A stretch of DNA of 64,000 bases from Aldehydirespirator sp965204875 (GTDB lineage: Bacteria > Actinomycetota > Acidimicrobiia > Acidimicrobiales > Aldehydirespiratoraceae), in contig OZ242020.1 in the NCBI GenBank assembly GCA_965204875.1, positions 682,001-746,000 of the forward strand. Direction: 5' to 3'. Under the pieces are notes generated by a model, which worked only from the letters and a program-made list of their open reading frames with translations, was not told the origin of the DNA and did not search any database. Each line of letters starts with the position of its first letter. Within the stretch, counting starts at the first letter, position 1. Positions 32,316 to 40,147 of the stretch are shown piece after piece. Position numbers and translations under genes: made by a program.

Positions 32316-33247
32316 GACGCGGAGTCCTCGAAAAGGTCCTCAAGGGTGCGCCGCCGGGCTTCGAGACGGCGGATGCGGGCCCCGGCGGCGGCCACAGCGT
32401 CGCGGGCTCGGTCGCACAGGTCGTCGGTGGGCGCGCCCAGCAGCCTCATGGTGGTGTTGCTGCGCCGCACGTCCACACCGCCGGAGCGCAGCGCGGCTTC
32501 CACGGCCTCGACCGAGCCGGCCGGGTCGGTCACGTCGACGAGCTCGAGGGTGATCCCGTCCCCGGCGCCGACGAGCTCGCTCATCGGCCCGCAGGCGACC
32601 AGCCGTCCCGCGTCGAGTGCCACCACTTGATCGCACACCCGCTCGACCTCCTCGAGCACGTGCGACGACAGCACGACGCTCATGGAGAACTCGCGGCTGA
32701 GCCGGCCGATGAGGTCCAGCATCTCGCTGCGCTGCACGGGGTCGAGGCCGTCGGTGGGCTCGTCGAGCAGCACCAGCTCGGGGTCGGAGGCGATGGCCTG
32801 GGCGAGCTTGACCCGCTGCCGCTGGCCGGTGGACATGGTGCCGAGCGTGCGGGTGCGCTCCTCGCCCAGCCCCACGAGCCACAGCGTGTCCGAGGCCCGG
32901 TTGCGTGCCTCGCTGCGGGGCAGTCCCTGCACCTCGGCAAGGTGGCGGACGAAGTCGACGGCGCGCATCTCGTCGGGCAGGACGTTGCGCTCCGGGGCGA
33001 AACCCACCTTGGCTCGCAGCCGGTGGCCGGAGCTCTGGGGATCGTGGCCGAGCACCGTGAGCGCTCCGGAGGTGGGCAGGCGCAGGCCCAACATGGCGCT
33101 CAGCAGCGTGGTCTTGCCGGCGCCGTTGGCACCGACGAGCCCGGTCACACCCTGCTGCATCTGCAGGTTGAGACCGTCAAGTGCCACCGTCGAACCGAAC
33201 CGCTGGGTCAGCGCCCGAGTCTCGACGATGGTCACGCCAGCGAGCAT
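32312..33247 (-). CDS. ABC transporter ATP-binding protein
   Basis: First gene of the ABC-2 operon; 311 residues from ATG 33247 (GTG 33235 also possible). Walker A GLVGANGAGKTTLLSAMLGL, signature TMSTGQRQRVKLAQAI, Walker B LVLLDEPTDGLDP, and switch VVLSSHVLEE are all present. The Q-loop region reads KVGFAPERNVLPDEM. The C-terminal domain is shorter than in the second ATPase. Two ATPases and two permeases in one coupled operon suggest two related exporters or one hetero-oligomeric one. Confidence 0.93.
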   Translation of the reverse strand: MLAGVTIVETRALTQRFGSTVALDGLNLQMQQGVTGLVGANGAGKTTLLSAMLGLRLPTSGALTVLGHDPQSSGHRLRAKVGFAPERNVLPDEMRAVDFVRHLAEVQGLPRSEARNRASDTLWLVGLGEERTRTLGTMSTGQRQRVKLAQAIASDPELVLLDEPTDGLDPVQRSEMLDLIGRLSREFSMSVVLSSHVLEEVERVCDQVVALDAGRLVACGPMSELVGAGDGITLELVDVTDPAGSVEAVEAALRSGGVDVRRSNTTMRLLGAPTDDLCDRARDAVAAAGARIRRLEARRRTLEDLFEDSAS

Positions 33248-33336
33248 AACCGCTAGCAACTACCCGCCTTGCCCAGCGTCCAGCGAGGGGATCAACCCCG
33301 GTCGCGCTACAGGACGCCGATTCGCCCCTCGCCTGA

Positions 33337-33492
33337 TCAGTCCTCTTCCAGCCCGTCCGCTACGGCCACGTCCCGCACCTCACCCTCACCACTGTCCTCC
33401 CACTCAGCAAACGCGGATTCGCAGCCACTTGCATTCGGTAGTGCAGCCCGATAGAGTTCCGGGTGGTGAGCAGAATTCTCCCGGTCCACCAC
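33337..33492 (-). pseudogene. Remnant of a MazE/RHH-type antitoxin gene
   Basis: The minus-strand frame ending at TGA 33337-33339 encodes ESAFAEWEDSGEGEVRDVAV then ADGLEED. This aligns with the C-terminus of the intact antitoxin at 34796-35020 (EAAFSEWDDAGEGEVWDTAI then ADGLEQP). Upstream, only YRAALPNASGC is left of the helical middle (cf. SAALRRAIHLLRASDL), the N-terminal strand is missing, and an in-frame stop lies at 33496-33498. It is therefore a truncated, internally deleted copy without a toxin partner. Confidence 0.75.
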
Positions 33493-34122
33493 GGCTCATG
33501 CGGCCTCGTGTCGTCCCAGCGGTGCAGTCGATGCCCCCTCGCTAGCTGCCCCCCCCCCGGCAATAGCCAGCAACCAGCGAACTCGCGCTAACCCAACAGC
33601 CGAAGCCGAGCCTCGCCACCGCAAACGGCGCAAGGCGTCTGTCGTCAAACGTTCTACTTGTCCGTGTGGCCGTGATGTCTATCCATCCGCAAATTCGCAA
33701 CCGCACACTGATTGTTGCAGTGGCAGTAGGTTCGATCAGCGCCTAGCAATCGAAACCACGCTCATGACCGGCCAGCTGCAACCACCGGTGGAGTTCGCCG
33801 CCTTACTTCGGGACACGCAATCTGATCAGGACACAGCCAATGCGTTGCTAGCTGAAACGCCACTAGCGATGCACAGACTAGGCTTCGGCAAATGGATGCT
33901 GAGTCATCCAAATAGATATCGAGTTACGGTCTGTTGCCACTGTGATGTTCGTCAGCGTAACAGTCTATTCAACGAGCGACCACTTACCCTGTCGTCCCCT
34001 TCTCGGAGTGTCTACTACGTGGTGCAGTCCAGATTGAGCCACGCTCAAGGTTGCCGAAGTGGCCGCATGTCCTCAACTCTTCATTTAAGCCGTTTATCCA
34101 AGAAAGAAAGGGAAAGAAGGTA
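33493..34122. other. Gene-poor stretch with a C10 tract
   Basis: About 630 bp of lower G+C sequence. It contains a run of ten C (33549-33558) and no convincing gene. An ORF at 33764-34123 lacks the local codon bias, a ribosome site and any recognisable motif. The end of the stretch holds a purine-rich AAAGAAGG ribosome site for the small membrane protein at 34123. Confidence 0.5.
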
Positions 34123-34299
34123 ATGGAAGAAATCATCATCATCCCGTTGCTCATCTCTGTGTACGCGGTGCCGAGCATTGTCGGCGGGGTAAGACATCAT
34201 CCATCGATCGGTGGCATCATCGTGCTCAACTTGCTACTAGGCTGGACCATTATCGGCTGGATCGGAGCACTCGTGTGGGCAGCATCACGAGTCGATTGA
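34123..34299 (+). CDS. Superinfection immunity family protein
   Basis: A 58-residue membrane peptide: MEEIIIIPLLISVYAVPSIV, then HHPSIGGIIVLNLLLGWTII and GWIGALVWAASR. The VLNLLLGWTxIGWxxALVWA pattern is the hallmark of the T4 Imm-like 'superinfection immunity' family of small two-helix membrane proteins, common in phages and bacterial accessory DNA. T4 Imm blocks DNA entry of related phages; function in bacterial members is mostly untested. ATG 34123 follows a GAAAGAAGG ribosome site; an in-frame TTG at 34051 would add an atypical leader. It lies in a defence/toxin islet, in lower-G+C surroundings suggesting acquisition. Confidence 0.8.
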   Translation: MEEIIIIPLLISVYAVPSIVGGVRHHPSIGGIIVLNLLLGWTIIGWIGALVWAASRVD

Positions 34300-34420
34300 G
34301 GACGTTCGCAGGGACGTATCCGCGCAAACTTCTACCCGCCCTGCTCAACCTGGGAGACGGACGGGCAAGCGGTCGGGCTAGGGGAAGCCGATCACTCCTG
34401 CCTACCAGCGAGTGCTCGTG

Positions 34421-34460
34421 ATGTCCGGTCAGATATCCAGATGTCCGGTCAGATATCCAG
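34421..34460. repeat. Perfect 20-bp tandem duplication at the toxin stop
   Basis: ATGTCCGGTCAGATATCCAG is present twice in tandem (34421-34440, 34441-34460). The right copy contains the MazF-like toxin stop (TCA at 34449-34451 on the plus strand). Confidence 0.97.
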
Positions 34461-34796
34461 ATGAAGCCTCATTGCATCGTCGATCTGAGCCATCAGGTCG
34501 AAGGGCACCATGCCGACTTGATGTCCGATTCGCTTGAAGTCCAGGCTTCGGATCTGCTCAGCTTGAATTTTGGAGTCGAGCCGCAGACCCGTATCGGCCG
34601 CAGCCAACAAGACTTGGAAGGGATAAACCCGGTCAACGTTGGATGTGATGGGAACAACGGTGGCGACGCCGCGACCCAGCCGTGTGACCATGCGATTAGC
34701 GCCGTCGTTGCTCACAATCACTGCCGGTCGGGTCCGAGCAGCCTCCGAACCCACAACAGGATCGAAGCTGACGACACGAATCTCTCCTCGCCGCAT
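34449..34796 (-). CDS. mazF: MazF/PemK family toxin (endoribonuclease)
   Basis: A 115-residue type II toxin, MRRGEIRVVSFDPVVGSEAA at the start, then RTRPAVIVSNDGANR and ATVVPITSNVDRVYPFQVLL. These are the RGEIW-like, RPAVIVSND and VVPLTS motifs of MazF mRNA interferases, with the conserved Arg and Ser/Thr of the active site retained. The end, KRIGHQVGMVPFDLMAQIDD, is a typical dimer helix. The ATG overlaps the antitoxin stop (TGATG at 34798-34794), so production is coupled to the antitoxin. The frame is open further upstream only because of the antitoxin shadow. Confidence 0.92.
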   Translation of the reverse strand: MRRGEIRVVSFDPVVGSEAARTRPAVIVSNDGANRMVTRLGRGVATVVPITSNVDRVYPFQVLLAAADTGLRLDSKIQAEQIRSLDFKRIGHQVGMVPFDLMAQIDDAMRLHLDI

Positions 34797-35020
34797 CAGG
34801 GTTGCTCTAGGCCGTCTGCTATCGCGGTGTCCCAAACCTCCCCCTCGCCAGCATCGTCCCACTCCGAGAAGGCCGCTTCGTAGTGACGCGAGAGGTCAGA
34901 GGCCCTCAATAGGTGGATCGCCCTGCGCAATGCAGCCGACCGGGAAGGGAATCCGTGAGCACGCGAGTAGGCGTCCAGGAACTCCACATCGCCATCGGGA
35001 ATGCTAACCGAAACCTTCAT
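34796..35020 (-). CDS. mazE: Ribbon-helix-helix antitoxin (MazE-like partner)
   Basis: A 74-residue antitoxin. The MKVSVSIPDGDVEFLDAYSR start is a beta strand plus helix of the ribbon-helix-helix fold, and SRSAALRRAIHLLRASDLSR the second helix. The acidic C-terminal tail AAFSEWDDAGEGEVWDTAIA would occupy the toxin. The first gene of the pair, it probably represses its own promoter: TACTACCAG repeats sit just upstream. The same tail occurs in a fossil copy at 33337-33492. Confidence 0.88.
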   Translation of the reverse strand: MKVSVSIPDGDVEFLDAYSRAHGFPSRSAALRRAIHLLRASDLSRHYEAAFSEWDDAGEGEVWDTAIADGLEQP

Positions 35021-35059
35021 GGTGCTATACTACCAGAGTAGGAAAGAAGCTACTACCAG
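35021..35059 (-). promoter_or_regulatory. Probable autoregulatory operator/promoter of the mazEF-like pair
   Basis: TACTACCAG occurs at 35028-35036 and 35051-35059, 23 bp apart, close to two helical turns. On the minus strand the first contains TAGTAT, a -10-like hexamer six bases before the antitoxin ATG, implying a leaderless or near-leaderless transcript covered by the repressor. Confidence 0.5.
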
Positions 35060-35163
35060 CGCTTCGCACGACCCGCGCCGATCCGGCGTTGAGGCCAACG
35101 TACTTGGCCGGAGACATCTAGACATTCCACTTGGCGACTGCGGGGCTAAGTCGGTGTCGGCCT

Positions 35164-36267
35164 TCAGCGGTGCTGGCCGCTGTGGCCCTGGGGCAAGCGG
35201 CAGGCCCGCCTCGCGATGGGCATCATCTCTCCGCAACGGGGCTTGGCCGGTATGGGTGCGTGCAAGGCAGTGCCTCTGGTCAGTGCTGGACGTGGCCTGT
35301 GCCGCGACCCTTCTTCGGAGAGCCTGGCGCTCTCTGATGATTTGGCCCACGCCTCGATGATGTTGGTTGCAGTGCTGCCCGCATGGAGGACTTTGCCCCA
35401 GTTCTTCGCTGATTTGCAGGTCTGCGCGGCAGCGTCAATGTAGCGGGCGGCAACCCGAAGTGCTTCTATTGGATCGAAGTCTCTGGGAGCGTAACGAAAG
35501 TCCTCGCCATACAGCACATCACGGTAGTCGATCCTCTTCATCTTGTCTAGGAGGGAGAGCGCCGCTAGTTTGGCAGTCCACTCGCGCTGTCGACGCGACT
35601 TGGGCATGTATTCCACGAACCTTGCAGCCACGGAAGACGGCGTGACAAGTCTCGCAGCATCGGCTGCCCACATATCGAAGAGGTCGCGAGGACGCGCTCT
35701 TCCGTATATTGCTGCAACTTTACTCGCAATGATGTCATCGGGAACTGTCACGCTGACTGGCATGGAGCCAGCCGACCAAGAAGCCTCCGGTGAGTAATCC
35801 TGCCTAGCCGTAACAGAGCCACCGTAGGTTTGAAATAGAGATAGATCGATCTTCACGGTCACTGTCGGCAGGTCCTCAAAACGCGCTGCAAAGCGTGCGT
35901 GTAGTATCCCGTGTCTATGGGAGGCATGGCCTACCTCGAATCCCATCCCCACCTCTTCTGCTACTTCGGCTAGAAGGTCGCGGAACTCCTGGCATTCGCG
36001 CCCGAACTCCTGCTTGCTCGGAACGGGATCGCCGTTGAGTCGGTCGTAGTCTAGGTCTTCGCTGTAGCGCCACGGCGTCACAAACCACAGCTTGTGGAGA
36101 CAGGTGCCACCCTTGAACTGCAAGATCTCGCCCAGCACCGGGTGGCGAGCGATCTGCTGGATCAGTTTGGACAGGACCAAGTCGATCTGGATCTGCTCGA
36201 TGCGCTTCCACGGAATACGGGTGCGCCACTCATCCACCGCAGCCCGTGAGATCGCCTCAGTAGTCAT
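35164..36267 (-). CDS. AbiEii/AbiGii-type nucleotidyltransferase toxin
   Basis: A 367-residue toxin of the AbiE type IV family. FKGGTCLHKLWFVTPWRYSE (GGT at res 53-55) and SEDLDYDRL (69-77) are the paired GGT/S-x-D-x-D motifs of the AbiEii nucleotidyltransferase. VTVKIDLSLF carries the third acidic residue, and RPRDLFDMWAAD is the conserved helix after the core. Related toxins block growth by modifying tRNA ends. The C-terminus has an unusual Cys/His tail (CGEMMPIARRACRLPQGHSG then QHR), a possible zinc site. The start overlaps the upstream partner by 11 bp. ATG 36267 is chosen; the frame upstream is a shadow of the partner. Confidence 0.9.
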   Translation of the reverse strand: MTTEAISRAAVDEWRTRIPWKRIEQIQIDLVLSKLIQQIARHPVLGEILQFKGGTCLHKLWFVTPWRYSEDLDYDRLNGDPVPSKQEFGRECQEFRDLLAEVAEEVGMGFEVGHASHRHGILHARFAARFEDLPTVTVKIDLSLFQTYGGSVTARQDYSPEASWSAGSMPVSVTVPDDIIASKVAAIYGRARPRDLFDMWAADAARLVTPSSVAARFVEYMPKSRRQREWTAKLAALSLLDKMKRIDYRDVLYGEDFRYAPRDFDPIEALRVAARYIDAAAQTCKSAKNWGKVLHAGSTATNIIEAWAKSSESARLSEEGSRHRPRPALTRGTALHAPIPAKPRCGEMMPIARRACRLPQGHSGQHR

Positions 36268-37144
36268 TGAACAAGTCGTGGTCTGGCGCGCCGTCCACGA
36301 GCACGTCCCAGTCGTGGTCCACATACGGCTTGAAGCGGGGCGAACCGAGTGGAGGCGGCAAACGCCGTTCTCCCCACAGGGGCACGATCCCAGAGTTCTT
36401 GCCTGCGGCCAAGACGTCCCGCAGGGGCGATAGATCAAGGGGCATCTTGATATACCAGCGAAGGTCCTTCTGGAGTTGTGCCAGCAGGCACCCGGAGCGC
36501 CGCAGCACGCTGTCCCGCCACAAGCCGGTGTGACCGGCAGTGTCGGCCAGCCGCTGCGCGCTGAGCACTCCATTCATGAGCATGTTGCCCAGCACCGACT
36601 CGACGGCCACAGCACCGCCGCTGCGGTCCGGCCGAGCGACTAGGTCATACACCGTCGCCTCCGGCGTGGACACGGCAACCGGCGGAGAGTCACACCAGCC
36701 GGGCAGCCGCACGGTGGGCACCTCGGCCGTGGCACTGCGGCGAACGAACCGCAGAATATCGCCGTCGATTCGACGGGACCGCTGATATGTCGGCACGACC
36801 ACCTGCGTGGCAGCCCAACAATGATGCGAGACCCTATGATAACTCGCGGCAGTGCGGTATCCCACGTAGTACACAAGATTACGATGCTTCATCATGTCGT
36901 CCAGGTAGAACGCGATGGGCATCCCCCGGTCGACACGGTCAACCGGTACGGGTGCCCAGCCGCCCTTGGTGACGCAGAGCATCCTTCCGGCTCGCGCCGC
37001 CGGTACCAGCTTCTGCGCCACCTGAGCGGGCAGGCACCCCATGAGGGCGGCGAGGCGCTCCCTGGTCGCGTAGTGCTCGCCGCGCTCCAACAGCGTGTCA
37101 GCCACGTCGAGGGGTCGCACCTTCGATGGCGATGCCCTCGTCAT
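36257..37144 (-). CDS. AbiEi-type antitoxin
   Basis: A 295-residue protein in the antitoxin position of the AbiE pair. The N-terminal winged-helix region (VRPLDVADTLLERGEHYATR, ERLAALMGCLPAQVAQKLVP) should bind DNA. IAFYLDDMMKHRNLVYYVGY is the AbiEi core, with TPEATVYDLVARPDRSGG (the TPEKALCDLL-like motif) further on. ATG 37144 is chosen because TATTAT (37157-37152 on this strand) lies 7 bases upstream, implying a leaderless mRNA; ATG 37216 would extend it by 24 residues. It likely represses its own operon cooperatively, as LapE-type AbiEi proteins do. Confidence 0.85.
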   Translation of the reverse strand: MTRASPSKVRPLDVADTLLERGEHYATRERLAALMGCLPAQVAQKLVPAARAGRMLCVTKGGWAPVPVDRVDRGMPIAFYLDDMMKHRNLVYYVGYRTAASYHRVSHHCWAATQVVVPTYQRSRRIDGDILRFVRRSATAEVPTVRLPGWCDSPPVAVSTPEATVYDLVARPDRSGGAVAVESVLGNMLMNGVLSAQRLADTAGHTGLWRDSVLRRSGCLLAQLQKDLRWYIKMPLDLSPLRDVLAAGKNSGIVPLWGERRLPPPLGSPRFKPYVDHDWDVLVDGAPDHDLFNDY

Positions 37145-37235
37145 GGGGTCGATAATAGCACATCTTTGTTGCAAGGACTCTCGGAGCGCCGTCGATGGAT
37201 GGTGAGACATGATCATCTTTCCGATCTAACACCTC

Positions 37236-37253
37236 ATGTCGAGATGTTGACAT
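37236..37253. promoter_or_regulatory. Inverted repeat upstream of the AbiE-like operon
   Basis: ATGTC (37236-37240) and GACAT (37249-37253) form a perfect 5-bp inverted repeat with 8 bases between, in an AT-richer stretch ~90 bp upstream of the antitoxin start. AbiEi proteins are known to bind inverted repeats in their promoters, so this is a candidate operator. The rest of the 37145-37432 gap holds a small GGGGGC/GCCCCC hairpin (37313-37332) and nothing else recognised. Confidence 0.35.
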
Positions 37254-37432
37254 AGGTTCTCATGCCTCATCATAACTCTTCTGTGCGGATCATGCAACGG
37301 TGCGCTTGTGACGGGGGCGCTGCATGGCCCCCGGTTGTGCCGTCCGGTCCCGGTGCGGCTGGGGGGTGGGGTCGGCGGGTAGCGTGCTGGCACCGCTGCG
37401 ACAGCAGCCACAAAACCATTCGGAGCAGCTAG

Positions 37433-38311
37433 ATGAGCGTGCCGACATATCAGCTTCACCACCTGTGCATCTTCGAGAAGCGGCCCCGCGAGGCCATGTG
37501 GAACTGGCTGCGCTGGTACCACGCCATCCCGGCCTACTACTGGGAGGGCCTCCCCGACCTGCACCACACCGGCGAGGGCGGCGTGGACTACACCTTCCTG
37601 GCCTGCGGCGCCCCCTTCCAGATGCAGCTCGAGTCGCCCCCCTACCAGTTCGAGTACGAGCGCGACTGGTTCGCCCGCCACGACTCGGGCATCAACCACG
37701 TCTGCTGGATAGTGCCCCGGGCCTACGACACCGTCGAGCACCTCCGGTCCAACGGCGCCGAGGTGGCCATGCCCTACGAAGAGTTCGGCGGCACCTACAA
37801 CGGGTTCGTGGCCATCGACCCCGAGGGCCGCTGGGTGGAGATCATGGAGTACGTCGGCGACTTCAAGACCCCCGACGTCGAGTTCCGCCCCATCGGGCAC
37901 CCCGGCCTGCAGACCCTGGGCGTCGTGCAGCTGTGCCGGGACCTGAACAGCCAGGTCGAGTGGTACACCGAGGTTCTGCGGCAGCGCATCGTTCTCGACG
38001 CCCGCAGCGACAACGACGGGCTCGTCTACCTGGCCGACCACACCTACGGCGGCCGCCAGTGCGTGAACGTGCTGGCGACACCGCGCACCGAGGCCGAGCA
38101 AGCCCTGATGCAACGCCACGGGCCGGTGATCTCCACCGTGCTCTACCAGGCCGGCGACGTGGACGCAGCCTGGCGCGACGCTCTGGCAGCCGGCTTCGGC
38201 GAGGTGGCGGCCCCGGCACCCGACGACCGCATCGGGGCGCGCACCGGCTACCTGCGCGAGCCCAGCGGCAACCTCGTGCAGGTGCGTGAGCGGCTGGCCG
38301 CTGCGGCTTGA
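37433..38311 (+). CDS. VOC family protein (extradiol dioxygenase-like), two domains
   Basis: A 292-residue glyoxalase/vicinal-oxygen-chelate protein with two beta-alpha-beta-beta-beta modules. Module 1 has YQLHHLCIF (metal His), HDSGINHVCWIV and AIDPEGRWVEIMEYVGDF (metal Glu). Module 2 has TLGVVQLCRDLNSQVEWY, HGPVISTVLY and YLREPSGNLVQVRER. The three-ligand metal set (His, His, Glu) looks present in module 1. Actinobacterial relatives include ring-cleaving and isomerising enzymes. A second VOC protein and an alcohol dehydrogenase follow on the same strand, suggesting catabolism of an unknown compound. Confidence 0.87.
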   Translation: MSVPTYQLHHLCIFEKRPREAMWNWLRWYHAIPAYYWEGLPDLHHTGEGGVDYTFLACGAPFQMQLESPPYQFEYERDWFARHDSGINHVCWIVPRAYDTVEHLRSNGAEVAMPYEEFGGTYNGFVAIDPEGRWVEIMEYVGDFKTPDVEFRPIGHPGLQTLGVVQLCRDLNSQVEWYTEVLRQRIVLDARSDNDGLVYLADHTYGGRQCVNVLATPRTEAEQALMQRHGPVISTVLYQAGDVDAAWRDALAAGFGEVAAPAPDDRIGARTGYLREPSGNLVQVRERLAAAA

Positions 38312-38379
38312 GACCACCGAGCCTCGCCACCCGCGCTCGCCCCGGCGAGAAGCCTGAGCCGGCGAGGAACCGCAGCGGC

Positions 38380-38862
38380 TTGAGAATCAGGGGGATACAC
38401 CACGCCGGGATCGTGGTCCGCGACCTCGACGCCGCCGTCGCCTTCTACGGCGCCCTGCTGGGGATGGAGATCATCGGTCGGGACCGCTGGCGCATCCCCA
38501 ACCCCGGCGCCGACAGCGCGGTCGGCCTGGCCGGCTCCTCGGCCGACGGCGTGATGATGCGGGGATCGGCCAGCTATCTGGAGCTGTGGCAGTACCACGC
38601 CCCCGACCGCACCGGAGACGACCCCGCTCACCTCGGCGCACACGAGCTGGGACTCCGCCATCTCGCCATCGAGGTGGACGACGTGCCCGCGGCCCTGGAC
38701 CGGCTCGTCGAGCTGGGAGGCACACGGATGGGCGAACCGCTCCGCTTCGATCACGGCGGCGAGGCCGTGTACTGTCGAGACCCCTTCGGCACCATCATCG
38801 AGTTCATGTCGGTCGGCTCGACCTCGGAGTCGCTCGACGACCTGCACGCCGGCCCGCCATGA
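38380..38862 (+). CDS. VOC family protein, single domain
   Basis: A 160-residue single-module VOC protein. IRGIHHAGIVVRDLDAAVAF contains the metal-binding His and the usual 'VRDLDAAVAFY' phrase. LGLRHLAIEVDDVPAALDRL carries the second His, and YCRDPFGTIIEFM the Glu ligand, as in methylmalonyl-CoA epimerase and lactoylglutathione-lyase relatives. TTG 38380 is chosen because it lies just before the conserved strand. A ~70-bp spacer after the previous VOC gene contains an echo of that gene's stop region. The stop overlaps an ATG that starts a duplicated dehydrogenase N-terminus. Confidence 0.85.
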   Translation: MRIRGIHHAGIVVRDLDAAVAFYGALLGMEIIGRDRWRIPNPGADSAVGLAGSSADGVMMRGSASYLELWQYHAPDRTGDDPAHLGAHELGLRHLAIEVDDVPAALDRLVELGGTRMGEPLRFDHGGEAVYCRDPFGTIIEFMSVGSTSESLDDLHAGPP

Positions 38863-38981
38863 AGGCCGCTGTGTATGACGCACCCGGCCCGCCGCCGCGC
38901 ACGTTGACAGGAGGAACGAACTTGAGGACAGTCGCTCGATGAGGGCCGCCGTTTATGACGCACCCGGCCTGCCGCTGCGCA
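38859..38981 (+). repeat. Duplicated 5' end of the dehydrogenase gene, forming a 27-codon mini-ORF
   Basis: 43-bp copies at 38859-38901 and 38939-38981 (38 of 43 identical) both read ATGA-GGCCGC-GT-TATGACGCACCCGGC. Copy 1 overlaps the VOC stop (ATGA) and opens a 27-codon ORF (MKAAVYDAPGPPPRTL...). This ORF's stop overlaps the ATG of copy 2, the dehydrogenase start. An AGGAGG motif (38911-38916) lies between. Confidence 0.9.
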
Positions 38982-40093
38982 TAGCCGAGCTTCCCGATCC
39001 TCGCCCCGGGCGCGGTCAAGCCGTGATCCGGGTGAGGGCGTGCGGCGTGTGCGGTTCCGACCTGCACGCCACCACGCCCGAGGGCGACCTGGCCCGCCGG
39101 GGAGCGGTGCTGGGTCACGAAGTGACCGGGGAGATCGTCGAGATCGGCCCCGAACCGGAGAGCGACCGGACGGCGGACGACAGGGCCTCCGGCGACAAGC
39201 CGGCGGGTTACCGGGCGGCGGGCGGCTGGGCGGCGGACGATCAAGCGACGAGCGGCTGGGCGGCGAAAGACAGGCCGGCAGGCGGCTGGGAGGTGGGCGA
39301 CCGGGTGTATGTCATGCCGGTCGGGTCGTGCGGGCGCTGCCCACACTGCCGGCTCGACCGCCCCGAAGACTGCCCCGAGCAGTTCACCTTCGGGGCGCTG
39401 GGCCCCGACGAGCCCGACGGCGCATACGCGGAATACCTGGCCGTGTCGCTCTCGGACCTGCTCGCCGTTCCCGACGGCGTGGACACAGACATTGCCGCAC
39501 TGTGCGAGCCGCTGGCCACGGGGCTGATGTGCGTTCGCCAGGCGCAGCTTCAGATCGGGGACCGGGTGCTGATCATGGGCGGGGGCCCGATCGGCCTGGC
39601 CGCCGCTGCCTGGGCGCGCTTCTTCGGCGCCCGCCGGGTGGTGGTTTCCGAGCGGGTGGGCCACCGCTTGGAGCTGGCGCGGCGGCTCGGCGCCACGGAC
39701 ACCATCGACGCGGCCGCGGACGCCGACGTCGCCGGGCGCTTCGCCGAGCTCACCGGTGCCGAGCCCGACGCGGTTATCGAGGCCGTGGGACGACCGGGGA
39801 TGCTCGACGCCGCCATCGCCGCGGTGCGGCCCCGGGGCACGGTGGTGACCGGCGGGGTGTGCATGGAGCCCGACACGTTCGACCATCTTGGCGCCTACCG
39901 CAAGGAGCCGGTGATCCGCACCGCTCGCATCTACACCAAGGCCGAGAACCGGTTCATCCTGGAGATGATCGCGGCGGGGCGCATCGACCCCGCCCCGATG
40001 ATCTCCCACCGCATAGGGCTCGACGCCCTGCCCGACGCCTTCGAGGCACTGCGCACGCCCACCGACCAGTGCAAGGTCATGGTCATGCCGTGA
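38939..40093 (+). CDS. Zinc-dependent alcohol dehydrogenase (MDR family)
   Basis: A 384-residue medium-chain dehydrogenase. Catalytic-zinc ligands appear in RACGVCGSDLHATTPEGD and GHEVTG. The structural-zinc loop is GSCGRCPHCRLDRPEDCPEQ. The Rossmann motif is VLIMGGGPIGLAAAAWARFF and EPLATGL the second catalytic-domain contact. Between GEIVEIGPEPE and EVGDRVYVMP it carries an extra ~45-residue Asp/Ala/Gly/Trp-rich insertion (res ~74-118) with imperfect repeats of the type GGWAADDQ/SGWAAKDR. Most relatives have only 3-6 residues there. A threonine/sorbitol dehydrogenase-like activity is likely; the substrate is unknown. Confidence 0.92.
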   Translation: MRAAVYDAPGLPLRIAELPDPRPGRGQAVIRVRACGVCGSDLHATTPEGDLARRGAVLGHEVTGEIVEIGPEPESDRTADDRASGDKPAGYRAAGGWAADDQATSGWAAKDRPAGGWEVGDRVYVMPVGSCGRCPHCRLDRPEDCPEQFTFGALGPDEPDGAYAEYLAVSLSDLLAVPDGVDTDIAALCEPLATGLMCVRQAQLQIGDRVLIMGGGPIGLAAAAWARFFGARRVVVSERVGHRLELARRLGATDTIDAAADADVAGRFAELTGAEPDAVIEAVGRPGMLDAAIAAVRPRGTVVTGGVCMEPDTFDHLGAYRKEPVIRTARIYTKAENRFILEMIAAGRIDPAPMISHRIGLDALPDAFEALRTPTDQCKVMVMP

Positions 40094-40147
40094 CACAACC
40101 AGCAATCGCTGCCTGACCGCTCGGCCTCTGGGAGACCCGCTCTGATG

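Noticed and set aside
33764..34123. 119-codon plus-strand ORF in the defence islet
   Set aside because: No ribosome site, no codon bias like its neighbours, no motif. The superinfection-immunity gene just after it has a proper start.
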